A stretch of DNA of 64,000 bases, from assembly GCA_949710005.1 (NCBI GenBank), contig OX453277.1, forward strand, positions 9,899,707 to 9,963,706, in the 5' to 3' direction. Positions 28,680 to 39,300 of the stretch are shown here, piece after piece. The DNA is from Ricordea florida. Its lineage: Eukaryota; Cnidaria; Anthozoa; Corallimorpharia; Ricordeidae. The notes under the pieces are model-generated. The model was not told where the DNA came from. It saw nothing but the letters and a program-made list of their open reading frames with translations, and searched no databases. How positions within the stretch are numbered: position 1 is the first letter of the stretch; each line of letters begins with the position of its first letter. A program made the translations under genes and the position numbers.

Positions 28680-29590
28680 TCTTAGTAACTATTATTACAC
28701 TTTTGACTCCCGTCCTCTATGCAGGCATTTTTACCCACTCATCCACCCTTCTAGATCTCTAGCTAGGCATTTCTCTACTGGCCCCCTCCCTTAAGTAGAT
28801 ACTCTAAACATATATCCCCTCTCCTAAGAAGGTATTATTACCCATTCATCCTCCTCCTCTTAGTAAATATTATTACTTTTTATTATATGGCTGTGTCTCA
28901 GAAGGACTGGGAACTACCGAATTCACGAATTTCATTGGCTGAGATCGATATTGATCGCGGTCTAGATTTTCCCATCTAGACCGACATCTGTAGACCGGTT
29001 TTATTTTGCGTTGAAAAAGTAGCAAACTAAAATACAAAAATGTTCACCATTTTCTTTTACTTTCGTCTCAATCATTTATGGAAGTGCCCAAAAGCCTGAT
29101 GACAAAAAAAATAAAGAAGACGAGCAAATTTCGACAGGTTTAAGTTAAGCTCATCGCCGTTCGCAAGCAAAATGTCAGCAACCCAGTTACATTTAACGAT
29201 TAAAGTTTCCTTCTTTGCCATATAATAAACATCTTATTAACCGAGCTAAGTCGGTCTGTATGGGAGAATCTTGACCTCGGTCGTGTGTACAGACCTCACT
29301 GTGTTCGGTCTGTACTCACGACCTCGGTCAACATTCTCCCATACAGACCTCCAGCTCGGTTAATAAGAGCTAATTAATCCCCTCTCCCCTAAGTAGCTCT
29401 TATTAGCCATTAATTCTCTCTTCGCTAGGTAGGTATTACTACCCATTCATCCCTTCTCCCCTAAAGAGGTATTATTACTCAAGTATCTCCCCTCCCCTAA
29501 GTAGATATTGCTTATTCATCCCCCCTCCTCTAAGTTGGGATTACTAACCCAATTCGATGCTCTCCCTGATCCTATTCATCCTCCCTCGTC
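28680..29590. repeat. Degenerate C/T-rich minisatellite remnants
   Basis: Scattered, decayed copies of a CCTCCTCTTAGTAGGTATTA-TTACCCATTCATCC type unit, interrupted by unique sequence at about 28885-29380. They are the old relatives of the ordered 37-bp array at 31.5-32.6 kb. Confidence 0.5.
29233..29367. repeat. Foldback, arms about 60 bp
   Basis: CTTATTAACCGAGCT and GTCTGTATGGGAGAAT are mirrored by ATTCTCCCATACAGAC and AGCTCGGTTAATAAG; the centre repeats GACCTCGGTC/GGTCTGTA motifs. Confidence 0.65.
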
Positions 29591-30392
29591 TTAGTTGGTA
29601 ATCACTGTATAACTTAGTATACTTAGCAACCGTAGCAAGTTAAGTAATCTGATTGGCTCTCTCTTCCTCGGGATATTCAATAACAATAAAATTCATCGAA
29701 GGGGACGTGGGTAGTGGTGGATATTTACCGAGTAAATATCCACCACTAGCCACCGACACTAATGTGAATAGTTGTTTTAGTATATACTAAATATACAGTG
29801 AGATAATGTACACCATAAAAAGAAAATGGCTTGGAAAATGGAGGACTTCTCAGGTGACAATCCAACGCGGCTCGGATCACGGTTAGGGAGTTTTCATTGT
29901 AATGACTGCCGTACGTCTCGTTTTCTCGCTGACTGAAAAAATTTCTGAAGACATTTGTTTAGATCCAGTGGTGATATTTCTTTAAATGTAGTTGTAAACT
30001 CTTTCTTTGAAACCATTCTGTAAAAAATATAATTCAACTTTGGTTCTCAAGTGAACAAGTGACATGACATCAAATTTGGGTTAAGCAAAATTAATTTGCA
30101 TTTGTCAACAAAACTTTTCCCATTGGTTTTAACTGATGAACTCGGGTTAAAAACATGAACCATTATTTTTGAACACGACCAAGCCGAATTTAGTCGCTTT
30201 CTTCGTGTTTTCAGAGACTGCTTCGTTGTTACTTTGGATGATTTCTCCGCTAGTTACGAATGAAAACAATTCATGCGACGGAGCGAAAAACTAGCTAGTT
30301 GCTCGGAGGTAAATAGCACAGGATATTCGGAGTTTGACTAGCCAATTAGAGCTCACCTTCAACGCTATCCACTGTTTTCGCATATACTAATT
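29591..30392. other. No gene; short palindrome at 29712-29748
   Basis: TAGTGGTGGATATTTA and TAAATATCCACCACTA flank a 5-base loop. The remainder shows no reading frame or repeat I can support. Confidence 0.4.
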
Positions 30393-30655
30393 AACAATTA
30401 TTCGCCTCAGGCTCAGTGATTCTCGGTGAATATTCACCGAGAATCACTGAGCCTGAGGCGAATAATTGTTTCAGTATAAATACACAGGTGATTATTTCAA
30501 AAACAGAAGAGAAAAGCATTTTACAACACGAAAAAGTTTCATTTCATCAAAAGCGCGCGAATGACTGGCAGCCATTTTGTTCGTCGAGGTGATTATCGGC
30601 TGATAATCCGAGATAGCGAACCAATCAGAGCGCGCGATTTTGTATAATCACCAGT
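30393..30655. repeat. Palindromic interspersed element, copy 3, with a perfect 78-bp palindrome
   Basis: 30393-30470 is a perfect palindrome centred on GGTGAATATTCACC and ending AACAATTATTCGCC/GGCGAATAATTGTT. The shared body (TCAAAAGCGCGCG, TCGAGGTGATTATCGGCTGA) follows and finishes near ATAATCACC. An inverted GGTGATTATACAAAATC follows at 30666-30683. Confidence 0.75.
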
Positions 30656-30683
30656 ATAAATACTCAGGTGATTATACAAAATC

Positions 30684-31506
30684 AACACTATCCTCCTCCT
30701 AGGAGGTGAATAATGTAGGGGCTTCTGGGTAATCCTTATGCCGGTGAGTTTTTGTTTGGGGAAAACTCAAAATGGCGTCCAAGCTACCGAAATATGGCTC
30801 CGTCGATTCTCGCTTTACAGCTTTTTCGGAGATGTTTTACTGAGGAAATTAAGCAAAATACTACCACAATGAAACGTTGACCAGGGCATTACCATACAAT
30901 AGCGCGAATGAAAGACACAAAACTGCATGTGCAAAATAAAGTCAGGTAAGTGTAGCCGGTCTCTGTAGTACGGATTGCACTTTAACAATTTAATTTTTTT
31001 TTTGTTTGCTTAAGCTCCCTACAAAGGTTGCTTCATTGGTATAAAAAAAGTTATTGGTATAAAACAATTATTCTCTTCAAACTCGGTGAATAGTGGCTTT
31101 GGAAGTATTAACCTTGCTACTTCGCACCTCGGTAAATATTCTTCCACTATTCACCTCGATTTCTGAGGATAATTGTTACCCATGCACCTTCCTTCCTTTT
31201 CGTATGCATTATAACTCTCTTATCCCCACTCCTCTAAGTATGTATTTTTATCCATTTATTACTCCTTTTATTGGGCATTATTACCTATCTATCCCCCTTC
31301 CTCTTAGTAGAAATTGTTAGTTATTTATCTCTCCACTTGTAAGTGGGCATTATTACTCATTCATCCCCTTCCTCTTTGTAGCACTTCTTCCCATTTATGC
31401 CGAAGCCTCTTAAAGGGTAGTTTCACCCATTCATTTTGTCTTTTTTTATTGAATATCATAACTCATTCATTCCCACTTCTTTGTAGGCATTATTTGCAAT
31501 TATCCC
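30684..31506. other. No gene recognised; grades into minisatellite
   Basis: Unique AT-rich sequence to about 31170, then decayed CTCTTAGTAGG-type units preceding the ordered array. Confidence 0.35.
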
Positions 31507-32632
31507 CACTCCTCTTAGTAGGTATTTTTACCCTTTGTTTACCCATTCCTATTAGTGGGTATTTTTACCCTTTGTATACCCATTCCTCTTAGTAGATATT
31601 TTTACCTCTTGTATCCCCATTCCTCTTAGTAGATATTTTTACCCCTTGTATCTCTATTCCTCTTAGTAGATATTTTTACCCCTTGTATCTCTATTCCTCT
31701 TAGTAGATATTTTTACCTCTTGTATCTCTATTCCTCTTAGTAGATATTTTTACCTCTTGTATCCCCATTCCTCTTAGTAGATATTTTTACCCCTGGTATC
31801 CCCATTCCTCTTAGTAGATATTTTTACCCCTTGTATCCCCATTCCTCTTAGTAGGTATTTTTACCCTTTTGTATCTCTATTCCTCTTAGTAGATATTTTT
31901 ACCCCTTGTATCCCCATTCCTCTTAGTAAATATTTTTACCTCTTGTATCTCTATTCCTCTTAGTAGATATTTTTACCCCTTGTATCTCTATTCCTCTTAG
32001 TAGATATTTTTACCTCTTGTATCTCTATTCCTCTTAGTAGATATTTTTACCCCTTGTATCTGTATTCCTCTTAGTAGATATTTTTACCCCTGGTATCCCC
32101 ATTCCTCTTAGTAGATATTTTTACCCCTTGTATCCCCATTCCTCTTAGTAGGTATTTTTACCCTTTTGTATCTCTATTCCTCTTAGTAGATATTTTTACC
32201 CCTTGTATCCCCATTCCTCTTAGTAGATATTTTTACCTCTTGTATCTCTATTCCTCTTAGTAGATATTTTTACCCCTTGTATCTCTATTCCTCTTAGTAG
32301 ATATTTTTACCTCTTGTATCTCTATTCCTCTTAGTAGATATTTTTACCCCTTGTATCTCTATTCCTCTTAGGAGATATTTTTACCTCTTGTATCTCTTTT
32401 CCTCTTAGTAGATATTTTTACCCCTGGTATCCCCATTCCTCTTAGTAGATATTTTTACCCCTTGTATCCCCATTCCTCTTAGTAGGTATTTTTACCCTTT
32501 TGTATCTCTATTCCTCTTAGTAGATTTTTTTACCCCTTGTATCCCCATTCCTCTTAGTAGGTATTTTTATCCCTTGTATCTCTATTTCTCGTAGTAGATA
32601 TTTTTACCCCTTGTATCCCCATTCTTCTTAAT
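31507..32632. repeat. 37-bp minisatellite, about 30 copies
   Basis: The unit is TCCTCTTAGTAGATATTTTT followed by ACCCCTTGTATCTCTAT, with variants CTCTTGTATC and CCCCTGGTATCCCCAT alternating in a higher-order pattern. Frames through it are artefacts. Confidence 0.9.
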
Positions 32633-32822
32633 AGAGATTTCTAGCCATTTACTAACCCTTGTGTTATTGGGTATTATCACCCATTTATCCGCCTCCTCTT
32701 ATTGGTAATTAATACATTATTAATTTTTCACCTCTCTCAGTAGGCACTTTTACCCATATATTTGCCCTCCTTTAATTGGATATTATTATCCATTGATCCT
32801 CCTCCTTAGCTGGCATTATTCT

Positions 32823-33061
32823 GGGCCGGGTTGTTCGAAGCAGGGTTAAGGTAACCCACGGTTAGTGCGAAATTTAAATACAGATATGAGAGCTTAAAAA
32901 GCACATTCAGTATAATTCTTTTTTAATACAATTTGGTGATTGTATGCTGTGAATAAAATAGAGAAAGTTATCGGAGAAAACGCTTTATAACAAGAGGAAA
33001 AGAAACCCATGTTAAAGTTTAACCCTGGGTTAGCGCTAATCGGCCTTCGAACAACCGGCCC
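32823..33061. mobile_element. 239-bp MITE with GGGCCGGGTTGTTCGAAG ends
   Basis: Imperfect terminal inverted repeats (GGGCCGGGTTGTTCGAAG / CTTCGAACAACCGGCCC) are flanked by CT on both sides (32821-32822, 33062-33063), suggesting a 2-bp duplication. Just inside, GGGTTAAGGTAACCCACGGT is mirrored by AACCCTGGGTTAGCGC. Short termini and a 2-bp duplication are compatible with an ISL2EU-like DNA transposon, which is only a guess. Confidence 0.6.
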
Positions 33062-33499
33062 CTGATCTCCCTTCTATTTAACAATTAGATTATGAGCTCG
33101 AGATTTCTATGAGGGGCTTTTTAATGAGGCAAAAGGCCAAGTCAACTATCACCTCTTAGAAAGCGAAAGCGAATAATGTAATTGTTTGCGTAAAAATCAT
33201 AATAAACGAATCCTGTGTACCAAAACATCACTAAAGCGCGAAGATGTCGCCATTCTCAAAACGATCTTCAACCAAGTGCTGTCGTAATGGCTGATGGTCT
33301 TGAGTAGATCAGCCAATCAGCATTTCCATTAGTCTACAAGTAGATTCTTACTATAAGTAGATAATATTACATGTGGACATACACCAACATGAGGTAGCAC
33401 ATTGCTCATGGAGGAATGTTAGGAGGTGTCTTACAAAACAACACAACATGAAAGCTTTTGCCCAGAAAAACGTTTTACTTTTGATAAATTAAGTTTTGC
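33062..33499. other. No recognised feature
   Basis: Unique sequence between the MITE and the 42-bp minisatellite. Confidence 0.3.
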
Positions 33500-34095
33500 T
33501 CTTTTCACTCTTCATTTTACTCTTTTTATTTTCATTATCTTAAACTACTCTATTCATTTTACTCTTTTTATTTTCATTATCTTAAACTACTCTATTCATT
33601 TTACTCTTTTTATTTTCATTATCTTAAACTACTCTTTTCATTTTACTCTTTTATTTTCATTATCTTATATTACTCTTTTTACTTTCATTACCTTAAACTA
33701 CTCTTTTCATTTTACTCTTTTCATTTTCATTATCTTAATCTCCTCTTTTCATTTTACTTTTTTTATTTTCATTATCTTAAACTACTCTTTTCATTTTACT
33801 CTTTTCATTTTCATTATCTTAATCTCCTCTTTTCATTTTACTCTTTTATTTTCATTATCTTAAACTCCTCTTTTCGTTCTACTCTTTTTATTTTCATTAT
33901 CTCAAACTACTCTTTTCATTTTACTCTTTTTATTTTCATTATCTTAAACTCCTCTTTTCATTCTACTCTTTTCATTTTCATTATCTTAATCTCCTCTTTT
34001 CATTTTACTCTTTTTATTTTCATTATCTTAAACTAGTCTTTTCATTTTACTCTTTTCATTTGACTTTTTTTATTTTCATTATCTTAAACTACTCT
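33500..34095. repeat. 42-bp minisatellite, left block, about 14 copies
   Basis: The unit is TTTTCATTTTACTCTTTTTA followed by TTTTCATTATCTTAAACTACTC, with small length variants. A long frame across it is a repeat artefact. The same repeat resumes at 36010. Confidence 0.9.
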
Positions 34096-34579
34096 CAGAG
34101 CCCCATACTCATGGAATATGGTCAACCTCTTTTCGTTTGGTTGTCACGTGACTGACCGAGCGTACGTACGCGTCTACAGATTGTACGGGTAGGGTAGGGG
34201 AGACTATCAAAAGGAAGGGAGGGGTATCTCAGGCGTGTCTTGGCAAATCCACATCTTTTATATTGGACATTCACAATTTGGTCAATTGACAGCTGTCAAA
34301 ACGGGATAGCCACTGACCAGCATCACATGATCATATTGTAAGCTCATGTGTCAACTCATCGAGGTGACGTGATTTATTTGGAAGCGTCCGCTGACCAGTA
34401 ATTGATTTTCTAGATCGTGGGCTCAAGTCTCGAGTTCTGGTAGCCCGCGTATTTTTTGCGGGAAATTGCGTTGACGACTGCAAAAGAAATTTTCAGTTCA
34501 TTGTCTTTTTGAGACACAATATTATTACTCTACACTGTTAAAGTTTTACTAAAGGATAAACGAAACAATTTCTATTGCT

Positions 34580-35018
34580 ATGTCAACAAAAAATAGCAGA
34601 GAAAATATAATTTGCAGAACACAGGGTTCAGGTGAAGAGCAACGGCAAAGAGAGCGGAAGAGATCAAGAATTAACTGGGGAAGAATGAGCGAAGAAGATC
34701 GCCAAAGAAGGCGCGCTCGGGAAAGAGAAAGGAGACGAAATCATAGCCAAGAACGCCGACAAGCAGAAAGGGTCCGGGCTCGAGAAAACAGACAAAATGT
34801 TAACGAAGAACGCCGAGAAGCGGAAAGACTCCGTACTATGGAAAACAGACAAAATTGTAGCGAAGAATGCCGAGAAGCGGAAAGACTCCGTACTGTGGAA
34901 AACAGACAAAATTTTAGCGAAGAACTGCCGAGAAGCGGAAAGACTCCGTGCTGTGGAAAACAGACCAAATTGTAGCGAAGAACGCCGAGATACCCTGCTA
35001 AAAGCCATGCAAGAGAGC
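34580..35018 (+). pseudogene. Fragment of an Arg/Glu-rich 19-residue repeat protein (STPR-like)
   Basis: After a basic N-terminal part, the frame encodes repeats of about 19 residues of the form NRQN-xxEERREAERLRT-xE (57-bp DNA unit), in the style of STPR repeats found in animal DNA-binding and transposon-linked proteins. The fourth DNA unit has one extra base (GAACTGCCGAG versus GAATGCCGAG), which shifts the frame, and a SINE begins at 35019. I therefore call it a broken fragment. Parent gene unknown. Confidence 0.5.
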
Positions 35019-35318
35019 AGGAGTTGGCGCAGTGGTGAGAGCGCTCGCCTTCCACCAATGTGGCCCGGGTTCGATTTCCGGCCCCGGCGTCATATGTGGG
35101 CTGAGTTTGTTGGTTCTCTACTCTGCTCCGAGAGGTTTTTCTCCGGGTACTCCGGTTTTCCCCTCTCCACAAAAACCAACATTTGATTTGATTGATTTAA
35201 TGTAATATGATTTCATTTCATATCATTTGTGCTTTACAGTGTCCCCAATTAGTGCGTCAGTGCTAAATACAGTTGACACTCAAATAAAGTTCATTATTAT
35301 TATTATTATTATTATTAC
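35019..35318 (+). mobile_element. tRNA-derived SINE with (ATT)n tail
   Basis: The head has pol III boxes: A box TGGCGCAGTGG and B box GGTTCGATTTC, in a tRNA-like order. The body includes GAGTTTGTTGGTTCTCTACT and CTCCGAGAGGTTTTTCTCCG. The 3' end is AATAAAGTTC followed by (ATT)n. The tail type matches the (ATT)n tail of the LINE at 47162-50950, which could be the kind of LINE that mobilises it. The body may be one of the conserved metazoan SINE domains; not verified. Confidence 0.75.
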
Positions 35319-36009
35319 CTCGTCTCGTAGGGTAAAGCAGAGAAGGTTTTTGCCCATGATTATGAATTATAGGATTGAAGGAAAACCTGAAATTCAGTGA
35401 TAGATTCTTGAGTGCTTAATAATATTACGATTTCATTTAATAATTCAATTTGAGTGGCATCCATTACTCAATCTAATTATAACATAACAAAAAAGAAAAA
35501 CATTTACATTTATTTTGCTTCCATGCAGGCTATATACTGGAACCTCGATATCAAGCTAAATTAAGTAAAAAATGCTAGCGGAACTCTCTAAATGTGTTTT
35601 TATATAGATAGTTATATCTAAGCCTTTTGCATACATTTTACCATACCTTGGAGAAAACATTTATTTTACCGAGGTGTTCGTTTTAACACGAAAATGACAA
35701 GAGTTGTGTCCTGCATTTCCCAGTAGCGTGTACAAATCTTTTAAATACATTTACGCAAATAGAATGGTTAATTTCATCAGGAACAGAATACAGTACATTG
35801 ATAATTTGTGTTTTTTGTAGAATATACTCCATGACTTTGTAGGTAGAACGACCGTACTAATGACAGACGAAAGTTCCGACCTCGACACTAAACTGTAGTT
35901 AAAAACGTTTGTGAATTCCTTCGCAATATTTAGAATGCTTTTACAGTTTAAAGTGAAATTAAAGTACTTAACGGGAGCCCCGCTTTTAGGCTTGGCTAAA
36001 TCTATACAT

Positions 36010-36257
36010 TATTTTCATTATCTTAAACTACTCTTTTCATTTTACTCTTTTTATTTTCATTACCTTAAACTACTCTTTTAATTTTACTCCTTTACTTTCA
36101 TTATCTTAAACTGCTTTTTTTCATTTTACTCTTTATGTTTTCCTTATCGTAAACTGCTCTTTTCATTTTACTCTTCGTATTTTCATTATCTTAAACTAGT
36201 CTTTTCATATTACTTTTTTTATTTTCATTATCGTAAACTACTCTTTTCATTTTTCCA
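36010..36257. repeat. 42-bp minisatellite, right block, about 6 copies
   Basis: Same unit as 33500-34095, more diverged (TTTATGTTTTCC, CTTCGTATTTTC variants). Confidence 0.85.
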
Positions 36258-36899
36258 TGTTAAAGAAGCTACACGTTTTTGTGTTTATTTCGGTGGTTAT
36301 TTCTAAAGGTGGTGATCTCTAAGAAATCGAGGCAATGAGTAATTCGCTTTACGGTTGTGGAAGTTTTATTGGATCTAAACTGCAACGACACGATTGCTTA
36401 TGATATCATCAAATATCATCAAGTCAGTAGAGATTCGTTACAAATTCAAGGATTTGGATGATGAGGATAATAAGTCATGGAAAATGAGGCTTTGCCTGAA
36501 ATGAAAAAAAAAAAAGCCAAAATTAGTTACCTTATTGACTTAATTAATAAATTCAATTGTTATATCTCTCAGTTAGTACGTACCCTGTGATTGGTCAATT
36601 TCAGTGAAGTACGGCCCGCTAAAGTTTGTTTTCGTTGCCAAAGTGACTCCACACATATATTAAATATCTTACAATTCTCCTTTTCTCGTTCCGTACTGTA
36701 AGTTACGGATCCTCGCTTTTTCCGCTCGGATTTATGGCCCGAACGCCCTCGCGCTTAGGCCATGAATATGAGCGGAAAAACTCGGTCCGTACCTTACAGT
36801 ACGGACCTCCAACTCAGTAAGTAGTTTGACCAATCCTCCCACATTGTGCTTATATTACAAGTAAACTTGTATGCCATGCTTGTAAATAAATATTGGTAG
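36258..36899. other. No gene; foldback at 36691-36804
   Basis: CCGTACTGTAAGTTACGGA and TTTTTCCGCTC are mirrored by GAGCGGAAAAA and TCCGTACCTTACAGTACGG. Confidence 0.5.
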
Positions 36900-39300
36900 A
36901 GTCTAATGTTCGCATAAACTTCAATTGCTTCTTCGTGTGGCTTTATTGCAAGTGCAAGTTAAACGCTGATGCACTGATAACACAGTAAAGAAAGTAACTG
37001 AGAGGCTGTCATCCAATATTATTAAAATTTTAAAATATCTAAGGATAAAACCTTACCGCCTTTCCATAATTCGAGCCTGGGGTAATTTTACTGTCTGGTG
37101 TCTTAAAGCAACAAAAAGTGATGTAAGGTTTGGCTAAGCTGCAAACGCGGAAATCCCCAGTTACTTGGCCGCAATAAGCCCGTGATGGCTTCGCTTATAT
37201 TAGCATTGTAAATGTATTTAAATTTAGCTAACCCTAAAAATATTTGTCTGGAAACTGATCGATATTCAGTTTACCTCAGTATGTTTCAGGACGTGATTTA
37301 AGTCCTCATAAGTAAACAATATCGTTATTTTGTAATTTTTGTACCTACTGTTACTGTAGCAACGTAACAGTATCCACTATGCTATCGGTTCTGTTAAGTA
37401 AGTAAGTAAGTAAGTAAGTTAAGTTCGAGAAATGTTCGAGCAACCAACGACATCATTCCGACGCCCGGGAAATCAAGGACTTGTTCTCGTTTACTAAAGC
37501 ACAAGACACGCTACAACATCACGTGGTATTGGCGAAGTTTGCAAAGCAGATTGAACATCACGGAGTTCGGAAGGGATCAGGTTGTTATTGGCGTGGTACT
37601 GTATGTATGCTACACAAATCAGAAACCACTAATACGAGAGGAAAACACCATTGGCTTTATTGCGAGTTAAAGGCTAACGCAACGATAAGAGCAAGAAGAA
37701 AAGGTGGAAAGTCTGTTAGCTAATACAATTCTAAAGTATAGAATAAAACCTTACCTTATTTTCGTAATTACCGTCTCGTGACATGTGAGGATCCATGACG
37801 TTTGATGGCTATAAGTAATAAAAATGATGCAAGGTTAGGCCAAGCCATAAAGGCCGAAATCGGCAGTTACTTGGACGCATATGTCCAATCGGTCGGTACC
37901 AAATGTAGACTGCAGACGTAGCCATAAAGGCCATAAAGGCCGAAATCGGCAGTTACTTGGACGCATATGTCCAATCGGTCAGTACCAAATGTAGACTGCA
38001 GACTGCAGGCCGGGTGCAAAATGCAGACTTGGTACTGTTAACGTCTCTGTTGCAATCCTAAAACTGAATATTTAATATGTTGCAATCACTAAATATGTAC
38101 AAGGTGTGCAAAGTTATAAAGTATACAAAGGTCCGTGCAAAAACAAACAGAGCCTGTGATAACCAGCGACGAAAGGTTCTTGTTGTAGTCCTGACATCTC
38201 ATATGTGTAACGTTCACAAGCTACAAGTCTTATGATAACTTCTTTATTAATGGCGCCAAAATGGTGCAACCGTCTTTTTATACAAATTCATTACTTGTTA
38301 CATGACGTGTAGGTCCCAGGACCTTGTGACCATTTCGGTTGTTTATCTTTTTATACAGCTGTTTGCAAAACAGTTTGAACATCTCAGAATTTGGAAGGGA
38401 TAAGATCGCTATGGGCGCTTTCCTGCATGTACGTTACACAAACCATTATCACTATTTATGAACAATTTTAGAATCTTATGTAAGATATGTGAGGTGCAAA
38501 GAGTGTAATATATTCACATCAACGTTAAATTCCTCTAGCGACTTTATTACAAGTTAAACGCTAACGCAATGATAAGCAGAGGAAGGAAAGTTGGAGACTT
38601 TGCCAGTCATTGTAATACAATTTTAAATTATAGAATAAGACCTTACCGCATCTTCGTAATTACTCTCTGGTGACACGTTAGGATCCAGGACATTTGGTGG
38701 CTTAAAGTAGTAAAAATAATGTAAGGTCAGGCCAAGCCGTAAAAGCAGAAATCCGCAGTTACGTGGCCTCATGAGTATTAACGTGTGACGCTGGAATCGT
38801 TTATGGTACATCAGTATAATGTATTTAGATTTAGCCCAGAGTAAAAGCAATCGTTTTGCGCACTGGATTTGATAATCATTTTGTTTTAGGAGGTGATATG
38901 CATGCAGTCTTTTTCAGAAAACAATATCGCAATTTTTCACCAAATCACAAGACATGCTACAACAAAACGTGGTGTCTTCACTATGTTCGCGAAGCATTAT
39001 GGGAGAATAATCACCATTTACCTATTTGTGTCGAGCTTCGAAATTTTTTGCATAACAAGACGTCTTGTAGATGTTGACTTAAGCCTCGCTTGTCAGTTGT
39101 TTATCTGTTTCTACAGCCGTTTGAAAAATAGATTGAACATCACAGAATTTGGAAGGGATATGATTGTTATGATTGTGTTACTATATGTACGCTGCGCAAA
39201 TCATTTTTGCTGTTTTCTTACGAAACCTTTAAACGGAGGATTGAAAAGAGGAATATTTGTTTTGTTACTTGGTTTTACTCAAATCTCAGTCGCTACACCC
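36900..39300. repeat. Degenerate tandem triplication, unit about 0.8 kb
   Basis: Three diverged copies of a block containing AAACCTTACCGC, CTCTGGTG and a GGCCAAGCCGTAAAAGC/CCGCAGTTAC segment occur near 37050-37190, 37690-37890 and 38570-38780. A second shared block (TTTGCAAAGCAGATTGAACA, GAATTTGGAAGGGAT) recurs near 37530, 38360 and 39120. An 87-bp direct duplication sits at 37862-38006 (GGCCGAAATCGGCAGTTACT). No coding frame is conserved across the copies. Confidence 0.55.

Larger units (their letters stand above)
34096..36009. other. 1.9-kb segment splitting the 42-bp minisatellite
   Basis: The minisatellite ends ATCTTAAACTACTC before 34096 and restarts ATTTTCATTATCTTAAACTA at 36010, so this block is probably an insertion or an interrupted array. 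It contains the repeat-protein fragment at 34580, the SINE at 35019, and otherwise unrecognised AT-rich DNA (34096-34579, 35319-36009). I see no clear terminal repeats or target duplication. Confidence 0.4.

Noticed and set aside
31507..32632. CRISPR array
   Set aside because: The 37-bp units are contiguous with no spacers, and the context is an animal genome.
33426..33863. 145-codon frame at 33426-33863
   Set aside because: Translation of the 42-bp minisatellite; periodic Phe/Ile/Leu sequence, not a gene.
34580..34975. Functional STPR-repeat gene
   Set aside because: A one-base insertion in the fourth repeat and the following SINE break the frame.
35019..35092. tRNA gene
   Set aside because: A and B boxes are present, but a SINE body and an (ATT)n tail follow and the cloverleaf is not well formed.
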